64,000 nucleotides of DNA from Benincasa hispida (taxonomy: Eukaryota > Streptophyta > Magnoliopsida > Cucurbitales > Cucurbitaceae). The stretch covers positions 47,777,802-47,841,801 of the forward strand of contig NC_052358.1 of assembly GCF_009727055.1 (NCBI RefSeq), read 5' to 3'. The notes below the pieces were generated by a model. That model was not told the DNA's origin. It saw only the letters and a list, made by a program, of their open reading frames with translations, and ran no database searches. The translations under genes and the position numbers were made by a program. Below, piece by piece: positions 34,112-43,925 of the stretch (position 1 is the stretch's first letter; each line of letters begins with the position of its first letter).

Positions 34112-34420
34112 GTCTGAATTTGATTGAATGATTGAGCTATTGATATGAATTTGGAAATGGTGAAGTGTGCTTATACTTGAAAGAGAATATATGAGAGATT
34201 TGAGTTTGGAGATCAGTTGTTTGTTTGGAGTGTATATATAGAAGGAGAACGGAGGAAGAGATAAGAACAAAAGATAACATATAGATTTCAAAGCCAACCT
34301 GCTTCATCAATTACTCACATGGGTTACTTGAGTGGTTGAAGTATAATCACTTTCAAATTTGCTCCAACTTCTGATATTGTGGACCTTCTTGTCCCAATAA
34401 ATGAAGTCATATTCAACATG
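34112..34420 (-). promoter_or_regulatory. Promoter of SAUR beta copy 1 (pseudogene)
   Basis: On the minus strand a TATA box (TATATATACA) lies at about 34231-34240. A conserved block at 34315-34420 (CTCACATGGGTTACTTGAGT, GTCCCAATAAATGAAGTCAT) matches 39376-39478 and, less closely, 55848-55946. The site corresponding to the TCP-like GGACCCAC of the 39k copy reads GTGGACCT here. Confidence 0.55.
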
Positions 34421-34479
34421 TCTATAGTAATGGCCTAGTTTAAGTCCTAGGGAGCCAAGTTGTTACATTCTAAATCCAT

Positions 34480-34690
34480 TTCAAGTATAACATTGGTGTA
34501 CCAATTGTAAATCAATACTCAATCAAAATATAATTCAAGTATATTAGTAGTGTGTTAGTAATATATCAACACTCATTCAAAATGTAATTTCAAGTATATT
34601 ATTAGTATATCAGTAGTTGATCAACACTCATTCAACATTCATTTAAAACATAACATTAGTGTATGAATACTCATTTAAAACCTATTCAGA
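34480..34690. repeat. Degenerate minisatellite, about 65-bp unit
   Basis: About three imperfect units with the words TTCAAGTATATTA, GTAGT-TA-TAATAT, ATCAACACTCATTCAAAAT. Units differ by several bases and small indels. No gene. Confidence 0.65.
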
Positions 34691-34699
34691 ATTCGTATT

Positions 34700-34938
34700 T
34701 AGCATATTTATTTATTTGTAGTTATTTACGATTATGACCCTAGAGTTTAGAGTAGTGCGCTATATAAACTCTCTAATCCCAGAGGTGTCGTTTTGTATTT
34801 TTAGAAAACATTCTCTCTAATAATACTATTCTCCCTCTGGCCCGTGGACGTAGCTAACACACTATCAGTGAATTATGTATTTCTGTGTGTTTATTCTTTC
34901 TATGTTTTTTGTATTCTTTAATTGCCGATTACGTAACA
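34700..34938 (+). repeat. Dispersed LTR-like repeat, copy 1
   Basis: Contains GTAGTGCGCTATATAAACTC (a promoter-like TATA), TCTCTAATAATA, CGTGGACGTAGCTAACACAC, TATGTATTTCTGTGTG and ends CGATTACGTAACA. The same ordered words occur at 36740-36971 and 40786-40998 on this strand and inverted at 41480-41700 and 57010-57120. The layout (TATA, polyadenylation-like AATAATA, conserved GTGGACGTAG block, terminal AACA) is that of the 3' part of an LTR. Confidence 0.6.
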
Positions 34939-34999
34939 TGATATATGTTTTCTGTGCAATACTAAAGTGGGCAAGGTGCTTCTCATCTCAACATATAGG

Positions 35000-35210
35000 T
35001 CGGCTTAATCTATAGTGGACCAAATTTGAAAATAATTGTACTTCAACCACTTGATGAAGTAGGTCATCGTCGAAATGTATCTTCGAGTCTTTGTTCTCAT
35101 CTCCTCTCCTTTTTCCTATAATACACTTTCTCATTCAAGCAGTACATTATACACTTTCCATATCCATTGCAAGGACTCAACTATTCAAAGACAAATTTTA
35201 GAGTTTAGAC
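35000..35210 (+). promoter_or_regulatory. Inverted beta-type SAUR promoter
   Basis: On the plus strand, 35025-35080 carries GTGGACCAAATTTGA and GTACTTCAACCACTTGATGA, the reverse complement of the conserved upstream block of the beta copies at 34k and 39k. It precedes the plus-strand pseudogene at the expected distance. The TATA element is weak (TATAATACACTTTC near 35117). Confidence 0.5.
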
Positions 35211-35325
35211 ATGGGAATTCGACTATCTTCTCTTCTCTTTAGTGCCAAGAAAATTTTGAAAATGCAGTCTGCTTCTGCACGAGGTTAATCCGGTGTTCCC
35301 AAAGGTCATGTTGCAGTATATATAC
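35211..35325 (+). pseudogene. SAUR beta copy 2, 5' fragment, inverted
   Basis: The only plus-strand SAUR. It encodes MGIRLSSLLFSAKKILKMQS up to an in-frame TAA at codon 26 (35286-35288), then resumes [11 protein letters not shown]. At the codons for AVY the sequence runs straight into a tetranucleotide and dinucleotide microsatellite and the remaining two thirds of the gene are absent. The normal codons GTA TAT GTG could have seeded the TA/TATG expansion. Confidence 0.85.
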
Positions 35326-35470
35326 ATACATACATACGTACGTACGTACATATATATATATATAGATAGATAGATAGATAGATATATAGATTTATATATC
35401 TATATACATATACATATACATATATCTATGTAAATGTATATGTGTGTGTATATATATATGTGTGTGTATT
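35316..35470. repeat. Compound microsatellite in SAUR coding sequence
   Basis: Successive runs of ATAC, GTAC, TA, TAGA, ATAC/ATATG and GT/TA units over about 150 bp, beginning inside the pseudogene's VAVYVG codons. Confidence 0.9.
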
Positions 35471-36007
35471 ATAATATTGATATCTATTTAGTTTAGTTTA
35501 ACTTTCTCAATTTTGATTGGCTAACATTCCAAATTTATTGACCTTTTATCTTCTTATTGATAATTCCTTTCAAATTGTCTTTAAAAATCTCGACCATTAA
35601 TATAACTCCATCAAAATTCTCATAAGTTTACGTTGGGAAAGTTGAAGACCTTTCATATTTCATATTTTTTTATTTATTTTTTCTCAAATTGAAACCCTTT
35701 CAGTTCCCATCATAAATATATTATATATGGTAGGTTAGATTCATTTTAAGTTAAATTCTCTCCCTTTCTAAGTCTCTCTCAACTATCAGGGTTTTACCGA
35801 TATTCTATGTGGCTTCACGAGTCCAAGTTTGATTATCAATTTCTAAATAGAAATCATTTCCTCAACTCAATTTAGCTACTTCCAAGTTTTGGGTTCAAAT
35901 TATTTTACCTTTTCTTTAAAAAAAAAAAAAATTATTTCATATTATTGATTGTTCAATACCTTAACACATCTAATATTTGTTTATATTTGCATACTTAGAA
36001 TATCAAT
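35471..36007. other. No gene recognised
   Basis: AT-rich DNA with a poly-A run near 35918-35930. I see no coding motif. Part may be the untranslated 5' region of the hAT element that follows, since its terminal repeats were not found. Confidence 0.35.
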
Positions 36008-36504
36008 ATGTCTATTTGGAAATATGAATCTGGATATGAAAAGCTCAAGAAGAAAAAAAGAGTAGAAAAATTTATTGAATCTCAAAAAGGTGTTCTCGAT
36101 AAATTCATTATTGGAAGTAAAAGTATTAAAACTGATGAAATAATAGAAGAAATGATAGGTATAGACGAATCGAAAGATGAAACAAAAATAGTAGATAATT
36201 ATATGGTTGAAAATGAAGCATGTAATCAAATAAACTTAATGAAAAAAAAAACTAGAGAGCGGGGAGGAAAATGAAAAAAGAGAAAACAATGATGATACTA
36301 AGTAATGATGAGGAGACATGTATGGTACATTCTGAATATAATATATATGATCCAAGAAGATGAACTATGTCAACTATGTCGCAAGAAAGATTAAATGGAT
36401 CGGTCATATTATCCATTGAAAATAATATATTAATGAACTTAGATTATCAAAATTTAATACACAATTTTCGATCTCAAAAAGCAAGAAAAATAAATTTTAG
36501 ATAA
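36008..36504 (+). pseudogene. hAT transposase, internal deletion derivative (ZMYM1-like)
   Basis: Two separated pieces of one transposase. The N-terminal piece (36008-36274) encodes MSIWKYESGYEKLKKKKRVE then IESQKGVLDKFI, the usual opening of plant zinc-finger MYM-type/TTF-type hAT proteins. After a frameshifted acidic linker with YDPRR then a stop in place of Trp, the C-terminal piece (36376-36504) encodes MSQERLNGSVILSIENNIL and SQKARKINF, the end of the hAT dimerisation domain. The zinc finger, catalytic RNase H-like fold and most of the dimerisation domain (normally several hundred residues) are missing, so it cannot encode a transposase. Family assignment is from remembered motifs. Confidence 0.75.
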
Positions 36505-36739
36505 TATTTTCTATATGAAGTTCTCTCTATCAAAATTTTACTTAAGGCTTCATATGATCTCGAGCCTCCCCTATCAACATACAAAATCCATTTCAAAGGA
36601 ACTGCCTCTTGTTTAGCAACAACAATTGGTTTATCATGCCATTTCAATCCTCATTTATATATATAGAGCCATTCATTAGTTTGGAATGTCTTGCATGGGT
36701 TATCTGATGCCCCAAGTGACAAAACATAGTTTCGTTATT
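36505..36739. other. 3' flank of the hAT derivative; no gene
   Basis: Includes GGCTTCATATGATCTCGAGC, which resembles the distal 3' ends of plant ZMYM1-type hAT elements. No terminal inverted repeat or 8-bp duplication was found. Confidence 0.3.
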
Positions 36740-36971
36740 TACCATTTTGGTCTTAGGGTTTAAAGTAGTGCGTTATATAAATTCTCTAATTCTACCGGTA
36801 CCTTTGAATCTATAATCGGATAATTTCTCTCTAATAATAATAAATTGATCTCATATCTTTCCCTCTGCCCCTAGACATAACTAATACACTGTTTGTGAAT
36901 CACGTAAATCTCTGTGTTGGTTTTCTATTGTTTATGTTTTTATTTTATCTTTTATTGTCGATTTCTTAACA
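36740..36971 (+). repeat. Dispersed LTR-like repeat, copy 2
   Basis: Same ordered words as 34700-34938: GTAGTGCGTTATATAAATTC, TTCTCTCTAATAATA, TAGACATAACTAATACACTG, TAAATCTCTGTGTTGG and terminal TTCTTAACA. More diverged than copy 1. Confidence 0.6.
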
Positions 36972-36978
36972 ATTAGAA

Positions 36979-37303
36979 TCATTAAATCACCGATTAACCT
37001 AAAAACTTAACCTGATGGATGAAGGTAAATTTAATATTATATCAACACTTAGATATGTTAAATCACCAATTGACCCAAAAGCATAAGTTGATGGGTAGTG
37101 GTAAATTTAATTATATCAACATCTTAACACTCCTCCTCGCTTGTGGGCTTGAAATTTTGTAGAAGATCCAACAAATGGAAATCAATATTAATTGAGGTGG
37201 AAATGACATTACAATGGTTTAAATACAAGACTTCCTACTCTGATACCATGTTAAATCACCAATCAACCCAAAAACTTAAGCTGATGGGTCAAAGACCCAA
37301 CAA
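36979..37303 (-). mobile_element. TRIM-like element with three short LTRs
   Basis: Short LTRs of about 66-70 bp beginning (T)GTTAAATCACC and ending ATATCAACA occur at about 36979-37047 and 37056-37121, and a truncated one at 37250-37303. Between the second and third lie CACTCCTCCTCGC (polypurine tract complement) and CTCTGATACCA at 37240-37250, the complement of the primer site TGGTATCAGAG. This is a minus-strand terminal-repeat retrotransposon in miniature, with an extra tandem LTR on the left. A simpler copy is at 54859-55122. It has no coding capacity. Confidence 0.75.
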
Positions 37304-37589
37304 GTGCGGTCTATAAGAACACGAACTCAACATCATTGACTCATAGGCCATTGGTCTATGTTTGGATTTAGGAGGTTGTTAACTGCTTATTAAAGTTGTG
37401 CTTAGAGAATAATGCATTCACTTTGGTGGATTGAAACTTTTGCATTGGGACAATCTTGTCCCTCTATGTTCCATTTTAAGCCTTAGTGTTCACTAGATTG
37501 CTACTTTTGTAGCTAGGAAGAATCATTCTTCGTCAATGAAGATAAGTTTCTTATAGCTCCCTAGTCTGAGAGAATTTTTAAATATTGTA

Positions 37590-37902
37590 GGTCCGTTTTA
37601 TAACCATTTGATTTTTTATTTTTGTTTTTTAAAATTAAACTTATGGACACTACTTCTACCTCCACGTTTCTTACAATGATTTGCATCTTTCTTAAGTAGA
37701 ATGATTGAATTCTTAACCAAATTCCAAAAACAAAAACAACTTTTTGAAAGCTATTTTTTTTAGTTCTCAAAATTTAGCTTAGTTTTTTAAACCATCGGTG
37801 AAAAGTAGATAACAAGAAAAAAAATTTGGAGGTGGAAGTAGTGTCCATAGGCTTAATTTTTAAAAACAAAAACAAAAAACAAAATGGTTACCAAACAGGA
37901 TC
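37590..37902. mobile_element. Harbinger-like (Tourist) MITE, full length
   Basis: 313 bp with terminal inverted repeats GGTCCGTTTTATAACCATTT and AAATGGTTACCAAACAGGATC, followed on both sides by longer subterminal similarity (ACTACTTCTACCTCC versus GGAGGTGGAAGTAGTG). Flanked by GTA on both sides (37587-37589, 37903-37905), consistent with a 3-bp target duplication. Related copies are 4636-4835 and 56018-56318. Confidence 0.75.
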
Positions 37903-38029
37903 GTAGTTTTCAAACGTTTTGAAATTTGTCAAGAAAATATTATATTCATTGTTGTGGGTGCAAAATTTGGCGATTCACCAATGTCTCAAACAGTGCAACA
38001 TCTCCAGTTTCTAATAACAAAATTCCCAT

Positions 38030-38197
38030 TTAATAAAAATATGTTTCCCTTGTTTATAGATTATCCTCTTTGTGCTGTTTGTCCTTCTTGTTTCTTTTAT
38101 TGATTTTTAATTCACTCCTCACTGGATTTTGCATTTTTGAGTATTAGCCTCTTTTCATTTACTTAATAAAAAGTTCCATTTCTTGTTAAAAAAAAAA
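38030..38197 (+). mobile_element. LINE 3' tail with poly-A
   Basis: A T-rich 3' region with TGCATTTTTGAGTATTAGCC, CTCTTTTCATTTACTTAAT and AAAAGTTCCATTTCTTG followed by ten A. This is the usual end of a 5'-truncated plant LINE. No endonuclease or RT coding is left. Confidence 0.5.
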
Positions 38198-38885
38198 GTG
38201 TTTACCTCAAATCCAAATCCTTCGCTAACCAATTGGAGAGTCTTCGTGAAACTATTTGGTCTTGCTTTTTACTGTCCACAAAAAGATCAGTGTTTCTTGC
38301 TGAATAAAATTGTTCCTTTTTCTATACTCTCTCCTTGTATGACAAAACTGGACTTTTCTCCTTCCCAATGAAAGTCCATAACCCATTGATATAATATTAA
38401 GTGCTGAAAAAACAGCATGATAGATATAATATTAAAATTTTCATAATCCATTGGTTTAAGTTTTTGGATTGATTGATGATTTAAAACATGCTTTATCGTA
38501 TGTGATTAGTCCTTGACATGATTTTCCAGAATCAAAAGCTGATTATCATATAAGACGCCAAAGATTTAACTCTAAGCTTATTATCAATGTTTCAGTTGAT
38601 AAAAATTCTTGGTTGCTTTATGAAAGTATTATATCTCAAATTGTCTTAGTTGCAGAGTTAGCTCTTTACTAGCCTTTGTTTGCAAAATGAAGATCTTAGT
38701 TTCACTGCAATTGATATTTTTCATTGATGTACAAGTGGATATGTAATTCTCCACCATTTCAAATCTAACTTCATCTACCATATACAAATTTTACTTTGCA
38801 GTAACATTTAACTCAATCTCCTACAGAAAAAGAATGAAAAAAGTTGTCAAAACTGCAAGGAGGATTGCTCTTTGTTCTCAAGCTT
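38198..38885. other. 3' flank of SAUR beta copy 3; no other gene
   Basis: The piece at 38290-38370 (GTTCCTTTTTCTATACTCTC, ATGACAAAACTGGACTT) is repeated at 41380-41440. The right part (38700-38880) is shared with the 3' flanks of the other beta SAURs (ATTGATATTTTTCATTGATG, ACAAGTGG). No coding region is seen. Confidence 0.45.
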
Positions 38886-39179
38886 TCATGAAGTGTGCAG
38901 TCTAGAAGTGACATCAATGAAGGCTTCTTCTTTGCAGGGAATGGTCAAGCCTCCTGTAGGATGGCTGAATCCAAACTCTTCTTCAGCCCTCCTTAGCAAG
39001 TCTAAAAATGAAGGATGATTCAAGTAAGATATCGGAACCAAAAACCGCGTCCTCTGAATTTCTCCCACGTATACTGTGATGTGACCTTTAGGAACACTGG
39101 ATTGAGATCTCCCTGAAATGGACTGTGTTCTGAGAATTTGCTTGACACTAAAGAGAATAGACGGTAGACGAAATCCCAT
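38886..39179 (-). CDS. SAUR auxin-responsive protein (subgroup beta, copy 3)
   Basis: A 97-residue intact SAUR. Leader [16 protein letters not shown]; core from about residue 28 with [48 protein letters not shown] and a C-terminus [13 protein letters not shown]. It differs from the alpha group by HPTGG for HPQGG, FLDLL for FQQLL and the FIDVTSRLH tail. Same predicted function: cytosolic or membrane-associated inhibitor of PP2C-D phosphatases in auxin-linked elongation (family knowledge). The Met chosen is the sole one giving the family leader. It is the best beta reference in the window for judging the split copy at 28461/34111. Confidence 0.93.
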   Translation of the reverse strand: MGFRLPSILFSVKQILRTQSISGRSQSSVPKGHITVYVGEIQRTRFLVPISYLNHPSFLDLLRRAEEEFGFSHPTGGLTIPCKEEAFIDVTSRLHTS

Positions 39180-39480
39180 GTCGAAATTGGATCGAACTGA
39201 AGGATCAATGAAGAACTTTGAATGATATTTGTACTGTTTGAATGAGAATTTGTGAGAAGATTTCAGTTGGAGATAAGTTGTATATTTGGTATGTATATAT
39301 AGGAGAAAGGAGGAGAAAGATAAGAACAGAGAATAGAAGATAGGTGTTTAGGACAACCTGCTTCTTCAAATACTCACATGGGTTGCTTAAGTGGTTGAAG
39401 TACACTCACTTTCAAATTTGATCAAATTCTTGCTAATATGGACCCACTTGTCCCAATAAATGAAGTCATATTCAAACATT
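39180..39480 (-). promoter_or_regulatory. Promoter of SAUR beta copy 3
   Basis: Minus-strand TATA box (CTATATATACAT) at about 39290-39301, some 115-120 bp before the start codon. The conserved beta block is at 39376-39478 and contains GGACCCAC at 39440-39447, matching the TCP consensus GGNCCCAC, and a CACATGGG E-box-like word at 39377. Conservation with 34315-34420 supports function. Confidence 0.6.
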
Positions 39481-40785
39481 TTTATCTGGCTTAAAAATGT
39501 TAGTAGGTATTGAGAATAGGACAATTGAACTGGAATTGAGTTGAAATATTGAACTACTCCAAAAATATGTGGTGTATATCATGATGGATCTTGCATCATC
39601 AGCAGAAAATGACATATATGTCTGAAGGATGTTTATAATCTGAAAGATTTGTCATTTAGGTGGTTCTACTTGATGTTTGCTGTTGTGTAATTGCTAAATG
39701 GGTGAAGTGGAACACACAAAATTTCATTACCCATCTCATCTCAATCCTCTATTATATCAAGAGCCATAAAGAGCCACTGCTCATTATAAAGACTTCTCTC
39801 ATGGGCCAAATTCATGGGTTTGGTTTTGGAGACTGTCAGGCTCCTATAATTCTATGTTTCAAGTCACCTTTGTTGCGGCTGTTCAGCCCACTTATTGCAC
39901 AAGCAAATCTTTATTTTTAAACTTGTATTTTGTGAGTCCAAAATAATGTTGGGTAATATGTTTGGTCCAGTTGGGGCTAATTTTTGGGTTGACCCATCTT
40001 GAAAGCCCTAGGTTTTCTTTTTTGTGATAAGTGTATGACCTAAGGAGGAAGAGAGTGAAAAAAGAAGCATAAAATCAGAGAGAGATAGATAACTGTGAAG
40101 ATAGATAGTTGTGCAGTTCGATTTTTTCAGGCACAGCTTCCACAAAGTTGTTGATTGTCGGAGTTTGAACCGTTGGATCGTGCTGAAATTTGTTCAGTCT
40201 GTTCAATACACATAGGGTCTTGTTTGGAACTTGGATGTTTGTTTGGAGCTCTGGTTTGTCTGTAATTGCTGCTAAACAGAACCTGTAAAACTGGATGATT
40301 TTTCATTCTTTTTATCTCTAGTGTTGATCTCTTATGTATGAGAGTGTTGGTGGGTAGTGAATCTTTATATGACTAATTTGAGTTCTTTTTCCCTAAACTT
40401 TATTATAATAAGAGAAGTTAACAAGGGTAGACTCCTCACAAGTGGTTTTTATTCTTTACATTGAATGGGTTTTTTACTTATAATTTGTGTGTGCTCTTTG
40501 CTTTTAGTCTTCCAAAATTTTATGGTTTGTTGCTGTCCATTATTAGTTCATTGTTTGGTGATTATTTGGTGATTAATTGTGGTTTTTGGAGTACAATTGC
40601 TTGGTTGATTGTTTAGGAGAAGATCCTAGTGGATTGTTGATATATTATTTGGGTCCTATCAACCTTAGGACACTAATGCTTCTTCTTCCTAAGAATTATG
40701 TCTTTTTGTTCTATATGAAACCTAAATGATCCCAGCAAGATTGCTATTTTTTGAGCTTGGAAGCCAATGTACAACATATCAAGGG
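39481..40785. other. No gene recognised; possible old LTR
   Basis: No supported gene. From 39946 the sequence starts TGTTGGGTAATATGTTTGG and contains ACCGTTGGATCGTGCTGAAA, a style typical of LTR leaders, but no matching partner or target repeat was found. Confidence 0.35.
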
Positions 40786-40998
40786 CCTAGAATTTAGAGA
40801 GATGCTATATATAAACCCTTTAATCCCATCAGTGCCTCCTTTGTATCTATATTATTTGATATTCTCCTCTAATAATAAAAGTGCTCTCTCTTTCTGTTTG
40901 TAGACGTAGCTAACACACTGCTAGTAGATTACATAAATCTTCGTGTTGATTTTTTTTTGTTCTTATTCTTTGCTTATCGATTTTCGTTTGTCGTAACA
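40786..40998 (+). repeat. Dispersed LTR-like repeat, copy 3
   Basis: TTAGAGAGATGCTATATATA, CCTCTAATAATA, GTAGACGTAGCTAACACACT and terminal GTCGTAACA occur in the same order as at 34700-34938. Confidence 0.6.
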
Positions 40999-41479
40999 AT
41001 ATTGATAAAGGAGTAAATTTACTGTGATCTTCTAGCTTAAGGTGATTTAACACAAGCACTTCGCAATTAACATAAGAAAAAATTTATACGTCATTGTGGA
41101 TGTTTGTAATACTTATTACTCTGGGAATGCAACAGGTCATGTTATTAGCTCTGGAGCTATCAATTTGCTTCTGCCCTGTATTGCTTTTAGTAGGCTGTAG
41201 AGCTTATTGATTGAACTTCAACTTGATTTCAGCTGCCAGATTGAAAGGATCAGCCTAATTCATGATTCAAGTTACATCTTTTTTCACATCAATTATCCTA
41301 TCTAGGAAGAAACTTTTGTGGTACTTCTTCTATAATGTCTCTGATAATCGATCGTCTTAAGCACATTTTAAAAAGTTTGTTCCTTTTCTGTACTCTCTCC
41401 TCTCCTCACATGACAAAAATGGACTTGAATCCACCCTATTGGAAGAGATTTCATCTCTACTTGCAAGGAGTTCAGCCCG
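40999..41479. other. No gene recognised
   Basis: Contains a second copy (41380-41440) of the block near 38300-38370. Otherwise no structure I can support. Confidence 0.35.
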
Positions 41480-41700
41480 GTTAGTAAAATATGGAGAGAA
41501 GTGTTATGAAATTGACAAATAAAAATAAGCAAAGAGAATCGACACAGAGTGTTAGCTATGTCCACGAGCGTAGGGAGAGAGCAATTTTATTATTAGAGAG
41601 AATCATATTATATATCAGAATCGCCTCTAGAGTTAGAGAGTTAATATATCGCACTTCTCTAAACCCTGGGTCAAAATTGTAAATAACGTAAATATGACAA
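41480..41700 (-). repeat. Dispersed LTR-like repeat, copy 4 (inverted)
   Basis: Reverse orientation of the family: GACACAGAGTGTTAGCTATG, TATTATTAGAGAGAAT, TTAATATATCGCACTTCTC and CCCTGGGTCAAAATTGTAAA correspond to the plus-strand words at 34700-34938 read backwards. Confidence 0.6.
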
Positions 41701-42115
41701 ATACTAATACAACTTAGGTTTAGGGGACATTGCTCCCGAACCCCACCAGGACACATTGCCTGAGACCTCATATTTGGTAATTCAAAGTGCTAGATAACAT
41801 ATTCAAAGTATACCAATAAGAAGAATAAGGAGAAGGAGATGGAACAACAAAAGATAGAGATGTCGTGTGATGAAAGTAAAATTTTGAGGATCTATAAATA
41901 GACTCAAGAATAGCTACATAGAAGTTGATTCTGAATTGTTATTGTATATATGTATACACATCTAGTTTTCTTGGTAAACGCTTCTTTACAATGCCACTCA
42001 TTAACAGGCTAACAATGGAGTATATTCTCTAGCAAGTCAAAAGGCAAGTGAATAGAAAAATTTTGGGGAAAAAAATGGTAAAAAAAATGACAGATTGCCC
42101 TTTGTTCTTCACCCT
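41701..42115. other. 3' flank of SAUR alpha copy 4
   Basis: From about 41880 this matches the 3' flanks of the other alpha copies (AGTTGAT-CTGAATT, TCTTTACAATGCCACTCAT, AGTCAAAA-GCAAGTGAAT). It contains the 3' UTR of the gene. No further gene. Confidence 0.5.
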
Positions 42116-42409
42116 TCAAGATACTTGCAATCTAGAAGTGAGTTCAGTAAAGGCATCTTCTTTGCAAGGAATTGTTAGGCCCCCTTGAGGATGATGGAAG
42201 CCAAACTCTTCTTCTGCGTGGCTGAGCAGTTGCTGAAATGACGGATGGTTTAAGTAAGATATCGGAACCACGAACCGTTTCCTTTGAATCAGTCCCACAT
42301 AAACTGCTACATGCCCTTTTGGAACATCCAAATGGTTTTTGGCAAATCCTGACTGAATCTTCAGGATTTTCTTGGGATGAGGAACCAAAGATAGCAACCG
42401 AATTCCCAT
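42116..42409 (-). CDS. SAUR auxin-responsive protein (subgroup alpha, copy 4)
   Basis: A 97-residue SAUR. The frame is open 11 codons further up, but the Met at 42409 gives the family leader [16 protein letters not shown] and standard length. Core: [12 protein letters not shown] (followed by LI rather than E), [35 protein letters not shown], tail LTSRLQVS. The change of YVGE to YVGL is unusual for the family and is seen in no other copy here. Predicted role as for the other copies. It lies about 35 kb from its nearest alpha sister, but about 16 kb if element M and its nested contents are ignored, so transposons account for much of the present spacing. Confidence 0.92.
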   Translation of the reverse strand: MGIRLLSLVPHPKKILKIQSGFAKNHLDVPKGHVAVYVGLIQRKRFVVPISYLNHPSFQQLLSHAEEEFGFHHPQGGLTIPCKEDAFTELTSRLQVS

Positions 42410-42640
42410 TTGTTTGAGATGAAAGTTTATGAAAAGATCCAAACTTTTCGATCGGATTGGTTTCGATCCAACAGGAAGAGAAAGTCAATTGAAAATGGTA
42501 TTTGAAATCTCATATGATGTTTATATTTATAAAGTTTTGAAGAAAGCTTCATGCTGGTGAATGATGCTTGCTTATCCAGTAGCTATAAGTAAGGTATTGG
42601 AGTATGGTGGTTGGGTATTTGAGTGGACCCTTCCACATGG
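42410..42640 (-). promoter_or_regulatory. Promoter of SAUR alpha copy 4
   Basis: TATA box CTTTATAAAT at 42525-42534, about 120 bp from the start. TCP-like GTGGACCC at 42623-42630, flanked by CACATGG, in the same relative place as in the 5k and 7k units. Confidence 0.6.
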
Positions 42641-42959
42641 TTTTGTCTATTCTACCCTCCACACATAATCTGTGGTTTATATTTGTTTGTATCACAAAAT
42701 TCTGTTCTGCTGTGGCCAAGTTGTTCCATTCATTACAAACCATTGTGCAAGTAAAGTTGTTAACACAGTGGATTAAATGAATCAAGATAGAATGTATCAC
42801 ACTGAAAATGGAAGTATAAAATATCCTTGTTTGGCTTCCTTTCTATGGAGGAGCCAATTGTTGCATCATTGAACTCCATGTTCTGGTACAGAAGCAACCA
42901 AATAATGGCATAACCATCGAATTATTTATATAATTAAATGTTAATACTAATTATTAAAA
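42641..42959. other. Distal upstream block of SAUR unit 4
   Basis: Homologous to 5560-5760 and 26577-26720. No gene. Confidence 0.5.
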
Positions 42960-42967
42960 CTCCTCAG

Positions 42968-43352
42968 CTAAGAAGTACAGACATTTTAGTTTGACTAGCA
43001 TGTCCGTGTCTGACATGTGTCGGACACTTGGACATTCCGACACTTATCAGACACGTTCCGGACACTTGTTAGTGCAATAGATGTGTTAGATATGCATAGA
43101 ACACTTGTTGAGTAGACTAAAAAGACACATATATGATAATAATAATAAATTTGGAATGTGAAATATATCAAACTAATTTTTTAAGCATATAAATGATTCA
43201 ACCTATACTTTGAATTTTCTTCTGAAATAAAAATGATATATATTTTAATAAACGAGTAATTTTTGTGTCGTGTCCTAGATTTTTAAAAAATGGTATTAGC
43301 GTGTTTGTGTTGTTTCATATCCGTGTCTCATATCCGTATATGTACTTCTTAG
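42968..43352. mobile_element. hAT-like MITE with palindromic subterminal words
   Basis: 385 bp with 12-bp terminal inverted repeats CTAAGAAGTACA / TGTACTTCTTAG and 8-bp flanking repeats CTCCTCAG (42960-42967) and CTCCTCGG (43353-43360), one mismatch. An 8-bp duplication suggests hAT mobilisation. The left subterminal region is packed with GTGTC/GACAC words such as ATGTGTCGGACACTTGG. Confidence 0.75.
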
Positions 43353-43360
43353 CTCCTCGG

Positions 43361-43925
43361 TCCTTACCTAGTATATTAAGTGTTGATTAACTGCGAAACC
43401 TACAAATCAGAATGAGATTTTAGCTAATATTTTTGTTTATCATATGAAGTTAATTGCATTGCATCTACTTCAAGAAGCTGATGTACTCGGGACATGGATC
43501 ATTAGCAATGGGAAAGAAGTTGCAATTTTTCTTGACTTTTCTTCTTAAAATTGGTTAACTGATCCATTCCATTTTTTATGCTTTCAGATGAATATTGAAC
43601 TTGCACAATGCCACATGGACTTACTTGCACTTCACCTTGGACTTGACTTGAGACCCACTTCATAGAACATAATATAATTTTCAGCTTGGGCACTTCCTGA
43701 CCCTAGCCATGGGTCCACTTAGCTCTATATTGTAGGACTTTTGTCACAACATTCGATTATCGAGCACCTCGTCGAGGCAAACCAAGCTCATTTTTCCACA
43801 TGGAAGTATGTTAGATTTGCAGTCACAACTCTAAATTCATTTACTCAGGTCACTGCTTTCTTTTGCCTGTCCTTAAAAGCTTTGAGAATTCATTCCTTAT
43901 GGGTCAATCTTGTCTACTCAAATAC
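43361..43925. other. No gene recognised
   Basis: A 63-codon minus-strand frame (43502-43693) has no recognisable motif. The right part (around 43790-43820, CATGGAAGTATGTTAGATTTGCA-like in shorter words) recalls 5885-5920 and is probably the outermost part of the SAUR unit. Confidence 0.35.

Noticed and set aside
39946..40720. Solo LTR starting TGTTGGGTAATATG
   Set aside because: Base composition and leader style fit, but no CA end with a matching target duplication and no second copy in the window.
43502..43693. Minus-strand 63-codon frame
   Set aside because: No motif, no conserved copy and no promoter signals.
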